A stretch of DNA of 64,000 bases from NCBI RefSeq assembly GCF_004345855.1, contig NZ_SLXN01000001.1:1-64000 (forward strand). Direction: 5' to 3'. A program made the translations under genes and the position numbers. Below, in pieces: positions 26,184 through 34,722 of this stretch. How positions within the stretch are numbered: the first letter of the stretch is position 1; each line of letters opens with the position of its first letter. The notes below the pieces were generated by a model. That model was not told where the DNA came from, made no database searches, and saw only the letters and a program-made list of their open reading frames with translations. This stretch comes from Sphingomonas sp. BK235. GTDB taxonomy: Bacteria > Pseudomonadota > Alphaproteobacteria > Sphingomonadales > Sphingomonadaceae.

Positions 26184-26959
26184 GCGCGCCTTTTGGCAGT
26201 TTTGGCACTTCTGGCAGCGGGCCTCGGTCGCAGTCTGAGCCGTCAGCCCCCCTCACGCGGCGTAGGCTAGAAAAGACATCTATCTATCTATTCCGGCAGG
26301 GCAGGCCTGAGAGCGACGGTGCCGCTGCCGAAACTGCCAAAAGCGCCAAAACCCCTCCCAAATCGAAAGCCTGCAACATGAAGGACGCTGAAGGAGCGCA
26401 CTGGTGCATTCTGCGCACTGCCGGCCCCAGCACGACTAAGCTGGCGGCGTCGCTGTCGGCAGCCGGCATCGGGGCATGGACGCCGGCGCTGGTGACGAAG
26501 CGTCGCCTGCCGCGTCGCAAGGCGACGATCGAGCGGACCGCGCCGATCATGCCGACGTTCGTGTTCGTGCCGGCTGATCGGCTGCCGGACCTGATGGCGA
26601 TCCTCGCTCGCCCGTCGAACCCGCATCCGCAGTTCTCGATCTTTCCCAACGCCTGCCGCACTGGCCCGGCGCGGATCGGCGCGAGCCAGATGGCGAGCCT
26701 GCGCGAGGTCGAGGAGCAGGCTGCCGAGGCGTACCGCCGCGAGAAGGAGCGGCAGCGCAACAAGGCGCTGCGCGCGTCGGCTCAGGCCATCCCGCTCGGC
26801 ACCCAGGTGCGCGTGCCGCAGACCGCGTTCGCCGGGCTGATGGGCGTGGTCGAGGGACACGAGGGCCGCAACATGCGGGTCAACATGGGCGGCGGTTTCA
26901 TCGTGAAGATAGAGGCTTGGCTGCTGAAGGCGGATCAGGTAGAGGTGGGCTCGCTCTGA
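26180..26959 (+). CDS. NusG-like transcription factor, putative phage antiterminator
   Basis: 259 residues as called. From about residue 70 the protein follows the NusG N-terminal domain (H-W-C-I-L-R-T... A-W-T-P-A-L-V-T-K-R-R... P-I-M-P-T-F-V-F-V), then a basic linker and a KOW-like end (G-T-Q-V-R-V-P... G-V-V-E-G-H-E-G-R). NusG paralogues bind RNA polymerase and can suppress pausing or termination, so late-gene antitermination is plausible. Residues 1-66 are low-complexity (F-G-S-F-G-T-S-G-S-G) and overlie an inverted repeat; translation may really begin at the ATG at 26378. The first ATG overlaps the previous stop (ATGA). Confidence 0.78.
   Translation: MSAPFGSFGTSGSGPRSQSEPSAPLTRRRLEKTSIYLFRQGRPESDGAAAETAKSAKTPPKSKACNMKDAEGAHWCILRTAGPSTTKLAASLSAAGIGAWTPALVTKRRLPRRKATIERTAPIMPTFVFVPADRLPDLMAILARPSNPHPQFSIFPNACRTGPARIGASQMASLREVEEQAAEAYRREKERQRNKALRASAQAIPLGTQVRVPQTAFAGLMGVVEGHEGRNMRVNMGGGFIVKIEAWLLKADQVEVGSL
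26191..26349. repeat. Large inverted repeat, candidate replication origin
   Basis: TTTTGGCAGTTTTGGCA (26191-26207) and TGCCAAAAGCGCCAAAA (26333-26349) are inverted copies matching at 15 of 17 positions, each containing two TTTTGG units. Between them lies an AT-rich ATCTATCTATCTATT tract (26278-26290). Its placement directly after primase and DUF3987 genes suggests an origin; not proven. Confidence 0.4.
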
Positions 26960-27096
26960 TGGGCGCCGCCGAGAACCGGCCCGCGGCACGTAGGACTGGA
27001 GGTCACCCGACCCGCCGCCACCGTGCCCCCAACGCAGGTCGCCCGATGAGGCGCCGGGCGAGCACAAGCGAAGCTATGACCGGCGATGCCGAGTAA
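26959..27096 (+). CDS. Very small basic protein
   Basis: A 45-residue Arg-rich frame. Its ATG overlaps the NusG-like stop (TGATG) and its stop lies 11 bases inside the HNH gene, so it bridges the two in a translationally coupled way. No motif. It could also be only spacer sequence. Confidence 0.4.
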   Translation: MGAAENRPAARRTGGHPTRRHRAPNAGRPMRRRASTSEAMTGDAE

Positions 27097-27409
27097 GCCG
27101 CCCAGCCTGAGGCCGCGCAAGGTCTCCGCCTCCCGCAAGCTGTCCAACTGGACGACCACCCGCGCGAGCAGACAGGCTCGTGGCTACGGCCGCGAGCACG
27201 AGCTGATGCGGGCTCAGGTGCTGAGGGAAGAGCCGCTCTGCCGCATCTGCACCGCCGAGCACCGCATCTCGGCCACCGAGATAGCCGACCACATCGTGCC
27301 GAAGGCTGAGGGTGGAAGCGACGAACGCGACAATTATCAAGGCCTCTGCCGTCCCTGCCACAAAGCGAAGACCGCGCACGAAAGTGCGCGGGCGAGACGC
27401 AGGTCGTGA
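27086..27409 (+). CDS. HNH endonuclease
   Basis: 107 residues. The HNH core is clear: C52-x2-C55, D68-H69 in A-D-H-I-V-P-K-A-E-G-G, N83 and C88-x2-C91-H92. In HK97-type phages an HNH protein next to the terminase assists DNA packaging and cos cleavage. It sits just before TerS, as expected. Confidence 0.9.
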   Translation: MPSKPPSLRPRKVSASRKLSNWTTTRASRQARGYGREHELMRAQVLREEPLCRICTAEHRISATEIADHIVPKAEGGSDERDNYQGLCRPCHKAKTAHESARARRRS

Positions 27410-27495
27410 TCGCAAGTGGTTGAGGGGGTGGGGGCGGGTCGAAACTCAGGGGCAAATCCGCGTAGGACCGTAACCCGGGGTCTTTTTTCACGCGC

Positions 27496-27527
27496 CCGAA
27501 TTAAACTTTCCGGCCGAATTAAATTTT
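27496..27527 (+). repeat. Direct repeat before terminase, possible packaging-site element
   Basis: CCGAATTAAACTTT (27496-27509) and CCGAATTAAATTTT (27514-27527), 18-base period, in the only gene-free gap (27410-27536) of the packaging region. The gap also has a G-rich run at 27423-27440 and CCCGGGGTCTTTTTT at 27475-27487, which could end early transcription. A cos/TerS-binding role is inferred from position. Confidence 0.4.
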
Positions 27528-27536
27528 GAGGCGGCG

Positions 27537-27956
27537 ATGAAGCCCGGACCCAAGCGGAAAACTCCCACGGAGAAGGCGGCGACTGGCACGCTTCGGCCAT
27601 TCCGCGACGCTGGTGTGACCGAGATCGTCGTGCCGGGCAACCCGCCGATCGCGCCGGAGTATCTCACGCCCGAAGCGATCATCGTCTGGCAGGAAACACT
27701 GGGCCGGGTCATGTCGGCTGGAGTGACCGAGCTCGATAGCGCGCTGCTCGCGCGCTACTGCTCGCTTGAGGCTCTGGTGCGCAAGGCGTTCGCCGCCGGC
27801 AACGAGCCTCCGCCCGCCGCCTACCTGACGGTGCTCCGCCAACACGAAGAGCTGCTCCGCATCGCCGGACCCAAGAGCCGCGTCGGTGGCGGGAGTGCTG
27901 CGGATGGCGCGAAGTCGAGCAACCCCTTCGCCCGCAACGGTCGCGCCGGCCGGTAG
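27537..27956 (+). CDS. Terminase small subunit, P27 family
   Basis: 139 residues of the P27 family: start M-K-P-G-P-K-R-K-T-P-T-E-K, then A-P-E-Y-L-T-P-E-A-I-I-V-W-Q-E and a helical body with L-D-S-A-L-L-A-R-Y-C. It recognises phage DNA and hands it to TerL. GAGGCGGCG precedes the start. It overlaps TerL by 53 bases. Confidence 0.88.
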   Translation: MKPGPKRKTPTEKAATGTLRPFRDAGVTEIVVPGNPPIAPEYLTPEAIIVWQETLGRVMSAGVTELDSALLARYCSLEALVRKAFAAGNEPPPAAYLTVLRQHEELLRIAGPKSRVGGGSAADGAKSSNPFARNGRAGR

Positions 27957-29730
27957 GGATTACGCCGCGATCGCGCTGGCCTATGCCAAGGCGGCGGCGG
28001 CGGACAAGAAGCAGCGGAAGCACTGCAAGTGGGTCCGCCTGGCAGCGCAGCGCCACCTCGACGACCTGAAGCGTCAGCGGTCCGTGGCGTGGGGCTATCG
28101 CTTCGACCCTTGGCACGCGAACGATATCTGCGACTTCGCCGAGAAGCTGCCGCACGTCGAGGGCGTGTGGGAGACCCCGACCATCACGCTCGAGCCGTTC
28201 CAGATCTTCATCCTCGCGATGGTGTTCGGCTGGCGGCGGCGCGACACTGGCGGGCGCCGCTTCACCTCGGTCTACGAGGAGGTCGCCCGCAAGAACGCGA
28301 AGTCGACCAAGACCGCGATCGTCTCGCTCTACTGCCTCGCTTGCGAGGACGAGCCGGGGCCGCAGGTGCTGACCGCGGCGACGACGTTCGACCAGGCGAA
28401 GAAGGTCTTCCACCCGGCGAAGCGGATGGTCGAGAAGACGCCCGCCCTACAGGAGGCGTTCGCGCTGATCCCGTGGGCGAAGTCGATCACCTGCGGCGAC
28501 AACGGCGGCTACCTCCAGCCGATGCACTCCAAGGCGAAGAGCCAGGACGGTCACAACCCGCACCTGGTCACGATGGACGAGCTGCACGCTCACTCCGATC
28601 GCGGCCTCTTCGACGTGATGAATTCGGCGTTCGGCGCCCGGCGCAACCCGCTGATGTGGATCATCACGACGGCCGGCTTCAACCTTCACGGGGTCTGCTA
28701 CGAGCAGCGCACGCTGGCGACCAAGGTGCTCGAGCGCACGGTCGTCGCCGAGCATATCTTCGCGATCATCTTCACGCTCGATCGCGCCGAGGATTACGGC
28801 GACGATCGCAAGCTGGGTGATGATCCCTACGACGCGTCCAAGTGGATCAAGGCCAACCCGCTGATCGAAGCATCCCGGCCGCTGCGCGACGAGGTCGCGA
28901 AGCGCGCGGTGGAGGCACAGGCCAGCCCGGCGGCCGAGGGCGAGTTCAAGACCAAGCACCTCAATCAGTGGCTCGGCGCCGCCTCGGCCTGGCTCAACGT
29001 GACCCAGTGGGCGCTGTGCGCGGATGCGTCGCTCACCCTCGACGACTTCGTCGGTCTCGACTGCTATCTCGGCGGTGACCTCTCCAACGTCGATGACCTC
29101 TCGGCGCTGGTGCTGGCCGCCGAGGACAGCACCGGCCGGCTGCTCGTCAAGCCGTGGTTCTACGTGCCCGCAGCGCGGCTGGAGAACCAGAACACGTCGC
29201 TAAAGCAGATCACCGACCTATACCGCGGCTGGGTCGCTGAGGGCGCGCTGACCGCCACGCCCGGCGACTTCATCGATCACAACACGATCGAGGCGCAGAT
29301 ACGCGAGCTGAAGTCGCGGCTGGCGATCAGGCGGGCCACCTTCGACCAATGGAACAGCGCGCTCGCAATGGCGTCGCGGCTCAACCAGGACTTCGGCGAC
29401 GGCGGCGAGGCCTTCGCGGTGCAGCTGGCGAAGAACGCCAACAACATCACCGACCCTGCCAAGGAGCTCGAGGCGCGGGTCAAGTCTGGGCCTGCTCGGC
29501 TGCGGCATGACGCGAACCCGGTGCTGACCTGGATGGTCGGCAACGCGGTGGTCGAGCGCCGCGTCAACGGGAGCATCCTTCCGAAGAAGGAAACCCCCAA
29601 CTCGCCCCAGAAGATCGACGGAGTAGATGCTGTGCTCAACGCTACTGCCCCGATGATCGTGCCCGTGGCCGACGACAACCTCGACGACGTCATCGCCGGG
29701 CTGAAGGCGCACGTGAAGGCTGGCTTCTGA
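27904..29730 (+). CDS. Terminase large subunit
   Basis: 608 residues; the packaging motor with ATPase and nuclease domains. The ATPase has the deviant Walker A R-K-N-A-K-S-T-K (residues 129-136) usual in HK97-like TerL and Walker B V-T-M-D-E (222-226). The nuclease region begins near residue 385 with G-G-D-L-S-N-V-D-D-L-S-A-L. I chose the ATG at 27904, preceded by GGGAG; a GTG at 27886 is possible. Stop and portal start overlap (TGATG). Confidence 0.93.
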   Translation: MARSRATPSPATVAPAGRDYAAIALAYAKAAAADKKQRKHCKWVRLAAQRHLDDLKRQRSVAWGYRFDPWHANDICDFAEKLPHVEGVWETPTITLEPFQIFILAMVFGWRRRDTGGRRFTSVYEEVARKNAKSTKTAIVSLYCLACEDEPGPQVLTAATTFDQAKKVFHPAKRMVEKTPALQEAFALIPWAKSITCGDNGGYLQPMHSKAKSQDGHNPHLVTMDELHAHSDRGLFDVMNSAFGARRNPLMWIITTAGFNLHGVCYEQRTLATKVLERTVVAEHIFAIIFTLDRAEDYGDDRKLGDDPYDASKWIKANPLIEASRPLRDEVAKRAVEAQASPAAEGEFKTKHLNQWLGAASAWLNVTQWALCADASLTLDDFVGLDCYLGGDLSNVDDLSALVLAAEDSTGRLLVKPWFYVPAARLENQNTSLKQITDLYRGWVAEGALTATPGDFIDHNTIEAQIRELKSRLAIRRATFDQWNSALAMASRLNQDFGDGGEAFAVQLAKNANNITDPAKELEARVKSGPARLRHDANPVLTWMVGNAVVERRVNGSILPKKETPNSPQKIDGVDAVLNATAPMIVPVADDNLDDVIAGLKAHVKAGF

Positions 29731-31106
29731 TGGCCGGCGGCTGGGTGGGCTCCGTCCTAAGCTGGGCGGGTATCGGCAATCAGAGCGGCAAGCTCTCGGG
29801 CGCGCCCGAGGATCAGCCGACCGACAAGGCGATCAAGTACGGGTCGGCGATCGACAGCGTCGGTCAGGTGGTCAATCAGAAGACCACGCTCGGCCTCTCG
29901 ACCGCTTGGGCGTGCATCGGGCTGAAGTCCGAGCTGGTCGCCTCAATGGGGTGTGGGGTCTACAGCAAGAGCTCGACCGGTGGCCGCAAGTCGGAGTCGG
30001 GCCACTGGCTCTACGACCTGCTTCACGAGGAGCCGAACGCGGATCAGACCCCGTTCGAGTTCTGGGCGGGCCAAGTCGCCGCCATGGATCTGTGGGGCAA
30101 TGCCTTCGCCGAGAAGGAGACGCTCGGCAGCCGAGTGACCGCACTGACGCCGCTTCCGCCGCAGCTGGTGACCGTCACTCGCGACCGCAACAACCAGCGG
30201 GTCTATCTGTTCTCGGACCGCGGCAAGGAAGAGCGGCTGCCGGCCGAGAAGGTCTTCCACCTGCGCGGCATCACGCTCGGTGGTGACGTGGGCCTTTCCG
30301 CGATCGAGTACGGCCGGCGCACGCTGGGCGGCGCGATGGCGGCGAACAAGGTGGCCGGCGACACGTTCCGCGGCGGCCTTCAGCTCGCCGGCTTCATCGA
30401 AACAGCATCGCAGAAGCTGTCGCCCGAGCAACGCGCTGACCTGCTCGAGATCTTCGACGCCTGGGTCGGGCAGGCGATGCGCGGGCGCGTCGTCCCGCTC
30501 GAGAAGGACTTCAAGTTCCAGCCGCTCAAGATGAGCCCGGTCGACGTGCAGCTGCTCGAGTCCCGCGGCTGGGACGTCGAAGAGATCTGCCGGTGGTTCG
30601 GCATGCTGCCGATCCTGATCGGCCACGCGGCCAAGGGGCAGACGATGTGGGGCAGCGGCATCGAGCAGCTGCTGCTCGGCTGGCAGACGCTCCGCCTCAA
30701 CCCGCTGCTGCGACGGATCGAGCAGGCCGCGAAGCAGCAGCTGCTACCGCGCGCGGAGCGGAAGCTGGTCTATCCCGAGTTCAACCGCGAGGCGGTGATG
30801 GCGACGGACAGCGCCGGCCGTGCCGCGCTCTACTCGGCCTTCGGTCAGAACGGCGTGATGGACCGCAACGAGATGCGGTCGCGCGAGAACCTCGATCATC
30901 GCGAGGGCGGCCAGTACCTGACGGTGCAGTCCAACCTCGTCCGCCTCGACCAGCTCGGCACGGATGGCGCCGCCTCGTCCGAGCAGCAGCTGCGCTCGGC
31001 GCTGCTCGGCATGCTGGGCGTCCAGGGCGGCGACATCGAGGCGCTGATCGCCAGCAAGGTGCAGAGCATGATGGGCCACAACGGCGGTCCGAGCTTGGAG
31101 GCATGA
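29730..31106 (+). CDS. Portal protein, HK97 family
   Basis: 458 residues forming the dodecameric DNA channel at the capsid vertex. Typical blocks: A-W-A-C-I-G-L-K-S-E-L-V-A-S near residue 55, L-L-H-E-E-P-N-A-D-Q-T-P-F-E-F-W, the clip/stem region, and W-G-S-G-I-E-Q-L-L-L-G-W-Q-T-L near residue 307. Overlaps the protease start by four bases. Confidence 0.93.
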   Translation: MAGGWVGSVLSWAGIGNQSGKLSGAPEDQPTDKAIKYGSAIDSVGQVVNQKTTLGLSTAWACIGLKSELVASMGCGVYSKSSTGGRKSESGHWLYDLLHEEPNADQTPFEFWAGQVAAMDLWGNAFAEKETLGSRVTALTPLPPQLVTVTRDRNNQRVYLFSDRGKEERLPAEKVFHLRGITLGGDVGLSAIEYGRRTLGGAMAANKVAGDTFRGGLQLAGFIETASQKLSPEQRADLLEIFDAWVGQAMRGRVVPLEKDFKFQPLKMSPVDVQLLESRGWDVEEICRWFGMLPILIGHAAKGQTMWGSGIEQLLLGWQTLRLNPLLRRIEQAAKQQLLPRAERKLVYPEFNREAVMATDSAGRAALYSAFGQNGVMDRNEMRSRENLDHREGGQYLTVQSNLVRLDQLGTDGAASSEQQLRSALLGMLGVQGGDIEALIASKVQSMMGHNGGPSLEA

Positions 31107-31813
31107 CAATGAACATGGGTCGCGTCTTCGGGCGCAAGCACACGGGCGCGCTCAAGGTGCGCGACTTCGATTTCGAGGTGAAGGCGGTCGGCGATGACGG
31201 CACCTTCAGCGGCTACGGCTCCGTCTGGGACGTGGTCGACAGCTATCAAGAGATCGTCGCCCGCGGTGCCTTCACCGAGAGCCTCGCCGAGATCCAGGCA
31301 AAGGGGCGGCCTGTGCCGATCCTGTGGCAGCACCGGTCCGGCGAGCCGATCGGCGCCTGGTCCAACCTGAAGGAGGACGAGCGCGGGCTATACGGCGACG
31401 GCGAGTTGCTGATCGGTGACGTGGCGCAGGCGCGCGAGGCGCACGCGCTGGCGAAGCGTCGCATCGTGACCGGCCTGTCGATCGGCTACTGGGTGCGCGA
31501 GTCCAGCTTCGACGAGAAGACCGGGATCCGCACCCTGACGAAGCTCGACCTGGTCGAGATCAGTCTCGTGACCTTCCCCGCCAACGATGACGCTCGCGTC
31601 GAGGCGGTCAAGTTCAAGCTCGCGCACGGCGAATTGCCGACCGAGCGCGAGTTCGAGAAGTACCTGCGGGAGGTAGGCTTCTCCAAGACGCGGGCCGCTG
31701 GCGTCGTCGCTCACGGCCTGACGGAAATGCGGCGGAGGGAGTCCGACTGCGACACGACGACGAACCCGGCTCTCAAGAGCCTCTCGGACACCCTGAGCGG
31801 CTTCAAGCTCTAA
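31103..31813 (+). CDS. HK97-family prohead protease
   Basis: 236 residues. The protease opens with the F-S-G-Y-G-S-V-W-D-V-V-D block near residue 38; the catalytic His lies in L-W-Q-H-R-S-G-E-P-I-G and the Ser in T-G-L-S-I-G-Y. It trims the capsid N-termini during head maturation. I chose the ATG at 31103 that overlaps the portal stop and follows GGAGG; the open frame upstream is portal sequence in another frame. Confidence 0.92.
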   Translation: MTMNMGRVFGRKHTGALKVRDFDFEVKAVGDDGTFSGYGSVWDVVDSYQEIVARGAFTESLAEIQAKGRPVPILWQHRSGEPIGAWSNLKEDERGLYGDGELLIGDVAQAREAHALAKRRIVTGLSIGYWVRESSFDEKTGIRTLTKLDLVEISLVTFPANDDARVEAVKFKLAHGELPTEREFEKYLREVGFSKTRAAGVVAHGLTEMRRRESDCDTTTNPALKSLSDTLSGFKL

Positions 31814-31836
31814 GCCGCCCGCAAGAGGAAACCCAC

Positions 31837-33108
31837 ATGAACATGATGACCTCCGCCGCGGCGCTCGCCGCCGGCTCGACCCGTCTCGTCGCCGCTCAGC
31901 CGCGCGAGTTCGGCCGCAAGGACGGCGCCGCCGACGCGCCGTCGCTCGATCAGCTCCAGCGCAATCTCGACAGCGCCCTCACCGAGGTGAAGGGCTTCGC
32001 GCAGGAGTTCCGCGCGAAGAGCGCCGAGGGCACCAAGGTCAGCGATGAGGCCAAGGAGAAGGCCGACAAGGCGCTGGTCGACCTAGAGGCGATCCGCGGC
32101 GACATGAAGGAGCTCTCGCAGAAGCTGGCGCAGGGTCGGCGCGGCGGCGAGGACGACCCCGAGATCAAGAGCCTCGGCCACGAGGTCGCCAACCACGCGG
32201 ACGTAAAGTCCTACGCCGAGGGCGGCTGCAAGGGCACGATCGGCTTCACCGTCAAGGCGGTGACCAGCGCGACGGGCTCGGCCGGTGGTCTGATCCGGCC
32301 CGAGCGCCAGGCCGAGATCGTCGGCATCCCGCGCCAACAGCTGCGCGTGCGTGATCTGCTGACGCCCGGCCAGACCGAGAGCAACTCGATCGAGTATGCG
32401 TATCAGACGGTGCGCACCAACAACGCCGCCGCGGTGGCCGAGGGCGCGCAGAAGCCCGAGTCCAACTATGGCTGGGACGTGGCGAATGCCCCGGTTCGCA
32501 CGATCGCGCACTGGGTGCCCGCGTCGCGCCAGGCTATGGACGACGTGCCGCAGCTCGAGAGCCTGATCGACGGCGAGCTGCGCTACGGACTCGACGACGC
32601 CGAAGACGCGCAGCTGCTGCTCGGCGATGGCACCGGCCAGAACATCCTGGGCCTCTACACCCAGGCGCCGGCCTATGCGCAGCCGAGCGGCGTGAGCATC
32701 TCGGGCGAGACCCGGATCGATCGCCTGCGTCTGGCGATCCTCATGGTCGAGCTCGCCGACTATGCGCCCGACGGCATGGTGCTGCACCCGACGCAGTGGA
32801 CGAACATCGAGCTGACCAAGGACAGCGCGGGCGGTTACGTCTTCGCGAACCCGCAGGGGCTGGCGTCCAACACCCTCTGGGGTCGCCCGGTCGTCTCGAC
32901 CAAGCGGATCGGCACCGGCAACTTCCTGGTCGGCGCATTCAAGACCGCCGCCCAGATCTTCGACCGCATGGACACCGAGGTGCGCATCTCGGACCAGGAT
33001 CGCGACAACTTCATCAAGAACATGCTCACGATCCGCGCTGAGAAGCGCCTGGCGCTCGTCGTCCGCCGCCTCACCGCGCTGGCGAAGGGCAACTTCACCG
33101 GCCTCTGA
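31837..33108 (+). CDS. Major capsid protein, HK97 fold
   Basis: 423 residues. Residues 1-120 form the helical, charged delta/scaffold domain removed on maturation; the mature part has G-G-L-I-R-P-E-R-Q, R-V-R-D-L-L-T-P-G-Q-T and the D-D-A-E-D-A-Q-L-L-L-G-D-G-T-G-Q-N-I-L-G-L block. AGGAAA precedes the ATG. A strong terminator follows, so the gene can be expressed at a higher level than those downstream. Confidence 0.94.
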   Translation: MNMMTSAAALAAGSTRLVAAQPREFGRKDGAADAPSLDQLQRNLDSALTEVKGFAQEFRAKSAEGTKVSDEAKEKADKALVDLEAIRGDMKELSQKLAQGRRGGEDDPEIKSLGHEVANHADVKSYAEGGCKGTIGFTVKAVTSATGSAGGLIRPERQAEIVGIPRQQLRVRDLLTPGQTESNSIEYAYQTVRTNNAAAVAEGAQKPESNYGWDVANAPVRTIAHWVPASRQAMDDVPQLESLIDGELRYGLDDAEDAQLLLGDGTGQNILGLYTQAPAYAQPSGVSISGETRIDRLRLAILMVELADYAPDGMVLHPTQWTNIELTKDSAGGYVFANPQGLASNTLWGRPVVSTKRIGTGNFLVGAFKTAAQIFDRMDTEVRISDQDRDNFIKNMLTIRAEKRLALVVRRLTALAKGNFTGL

Positions 33109-33123
33109 GGCTCGGACTCAAGG

Positions 33124-33152
33124 GGAGGGCGGCTCTCGCCGCCCTCCTTTCT
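33124..33152 (+). terminator. Strong terminator after capsid gene
   Basis: GGAGGGCGGC-TCTC-GCCGCCCTCC, a perfect 10-bp stem with a 4-base loop (33124-33147), then TTTCTC. It likely tunes expression between head and downstream genes. Confidence 0.8.
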
Positions 33153-33193
33153 CAACCGCCGCGCCCGGCGACGGTTCAGAAAGGAGACGACCC

Positions 33194-33451
33194 ATGAAAA
33201 ACGCATACGTGACCAGCGATCATCACGGCGACAACGGCACCGTTCGCGAGGGCATGATCCTGGGCGACATGACCCAGAAGCGCTTCGACGAGCTGGAGAA
33301 GCTCGGCCTGGTGCGCGAGGCAACCGCGGCAGAGGTCGAGAAGGGCTATGAGCCCAAGATCGATAACGATCCGACCAAGGCCGAGGGCCAGAAGCAGGCC
33401 GAGGCGCCTGCCAACAAGAAGGCGGCCACCCCCGCCAACAAGGCCGCCTGA
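33194..33451 (+). CDS. Small hypothetical head protein
   Basis: 85 residues. A compact N-terminal domain (Y-V-T-S-D... F-D-E-L-E-K-L-G-L-V) precedes a Lys/Ala/Pro-rich tail. AAGGAGACGAC precedes the ATG. It resembles the gene at 35701 in layout. Function unknown. Confidence 0.68.
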   Translation: MKNAYVTSDHHGDNGTVREGMILGDMTQKRFDELEKLGLVREATAAEVEKGYEPKIDNDPTKAEGQKQAEAPANKKAATPANKAA

Positions 33452-33453
33452 CC

Positions 33454-33762
33454 ATGGCGCGCGGGCAGCGCCTTCGGGCGTTCGCATGCTCGCCGACCTT
33501 CGGCGCCGTCCCGGCCATCACCGGGACGGCGAAGGTCGGCTCTGTGCTAACCGCCTCGGACGGCGCTCCGCGCGCCGGTTCGGTGGCTCGCCAGTGGAAG
33601 CGCGGCGGTGTCGCGATCGCGGGCGCAACCGCATCGACCTACACGCCCGTGTCAGCTGACATCGGTGCCGCGATCACGGTCACCATCACCCTGACGAGCA
33701 CCCTGCGGGCCAGCAACACGAAGGCAGCCACGTCGGCGCCCACGGCGGCGGTGGTCGCCTGA
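33454..33762 (+). CDS. Small Ig-like protein, possible capsid decoration
   Basis: 102 residues starting three bases after the preceding stop. The pattern G-T-A-K-V-G-S-V-L-T-A-S-D-G... W-K-R-G-G-V-A-I-A-G-A-T-A-S-T-Y-T-P-V-S-A-D-I-G is that of bacterial/phage Ig-like modules. Phages often display such domains on heads or tails to hold weakly to surfaces; a capsid role is inferred from position. Confidence 0.68.
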   Translation: MARGQRLRAFACSPTFGAVPAITGTAKVGSVLTASDGAPRAGSVARQWKRGGVAIAGATASTYTPVSADIGAAITVTITLTSTLRASNTKAATSAPTAAVVA

Positions 33763-33764
33763 GC

Positions 33765-34361
33765 GTGCGCGTCGTCGTCGTCACGCCGCCTGAGCCGGTC
33801 GTCTCACTCAAAGAGGCGAAGGATCATCTGCGCGTTCGGCACAGCGCCGAGGACGCACTGATCACCGGCATGGTGGCGGCGGCGACGCAGCTGCTGGACG
33901 GTCCCGCTGGTGACTTCGGCCGCGCGCTTGGCGTGCAGACCCTGGAGGCGCGGTTCGGCCTGCCGCCGCACGGCGCTCCGCTGCGGCTGCCCTATCCTCC
34001 CCTCATCGAGGTGCTGTCGATCAGCTACCTCGACCACAACAACCAGGTCGTCGCGGCTGACCTCGCCGACTTCATCGTCGATGGCAGTGAGCTGACGCCC
34101 GAGGGTTCTTCCTTCGTTTGGGAGGGGGGATCGCTGCGCAGCGATGCAGTTCGGATCCGCTACCGCGCCGGCTACCCCGACGACACGAGCGGCGACGAGC
34201 CGAAATCGACGCTGCCGGCCGCGGTGCGCGCCGCAATCCTGCTGATGGTCGGCGACCTCTACCGCAATCGCGACACGGTCACCCCCGTGCAGGCGATCTC
34301 CATCCCCATGTCGACGACCGTCGATCGGCTGATCGAGCCGCTTCGGGTCTACGCCCGATGA
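33765..34361 (+). CDS. Head-tail connector protein (gp6/gp15-like)
   Basis: 198 residues, GTG start. S-L-K-E-A-K-D-H-L-R-V-R-H-S-A-E-D-A-L-I is the standard opening of the HK97 gp6-like adaptor family; the rest includes L-P-A-A-V-R-A-A-I-L-L-M-V-G-D-L-Y-R-N-R. It joins the portal to the tail. Overlaps the next start (ATGA). Confidence 0.88.
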   Translation: MRVVVVTPPEPVVSLKEAKDHLRVRHSAEDALITGMVAAATQLLDGPAGDFGRALGVQTLEARFGLPPHGAPLRLPYPPLIEVLSISYLDHNNQVVAADLADFIVDGSELTPEGSSFVWEGGSLRSDAVRIRYRAGYPDDTSGDEPKSTLPAAVRAAILLMVGDLYRNRDTVTPVQAISIPMSTTVDRLIEPLRVYAR

Positions 34362-34720
34362 TCGGCCTCGACCGCGGCGCAATGGACCGCCTGTTGCGCA
34401 TCGAGAAGCCGGTCAAGAAGAGCGGCTTCACCGGCGCCGGCAAGGGCACGTGGCAGGAGGTCGCGACCGTGTGGGCGAGCGTGCAGGACGCGCTGCCGAG
34501 CCGCGGCGAGCGCCTGGCAGAAGGGCTGAATGTCGCCACTCGGCCTGCTCGCGTCCGGATGGACTGGAGCGACGCCATCACCTCCGCCATGCGGCTCGTC
34601 GACGTCACCGACGGCATAGACGGCCGCGTCATGCAGATCATCACCGCGCCAGCACGGCTCGGCCGCGACGGGCTTGAGGTGATGGTCGAGGATTACAGTG
34701 AAGCCGGGAACGCGGCCTGA
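34358..34720 (+). CDS. Head closure / head-tail adaptor protein
   Basis: 120 residues with the pattern of phage head-tail joining proteins (W-Q-E-V-A-T-V-W-A-S-V-Q-D-A-L-P-S-R-G-E-R). The ATG at 34358 overlaps the connector stop. It seals the filled head before tail attachment. Confidence 0.82.
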   Translation: MIGLDRGAMDRLLRIEKPVKKSGFTGAGKGTWQEVATVWASVQDALPSRGERLAEGLNVATRPARVRMDWSDAITSAMRLVDVTDGIDGRVMQIITAPARLGRDGLEVMVEDYSEAGNAA

Positions 34721-34722
34721 CG

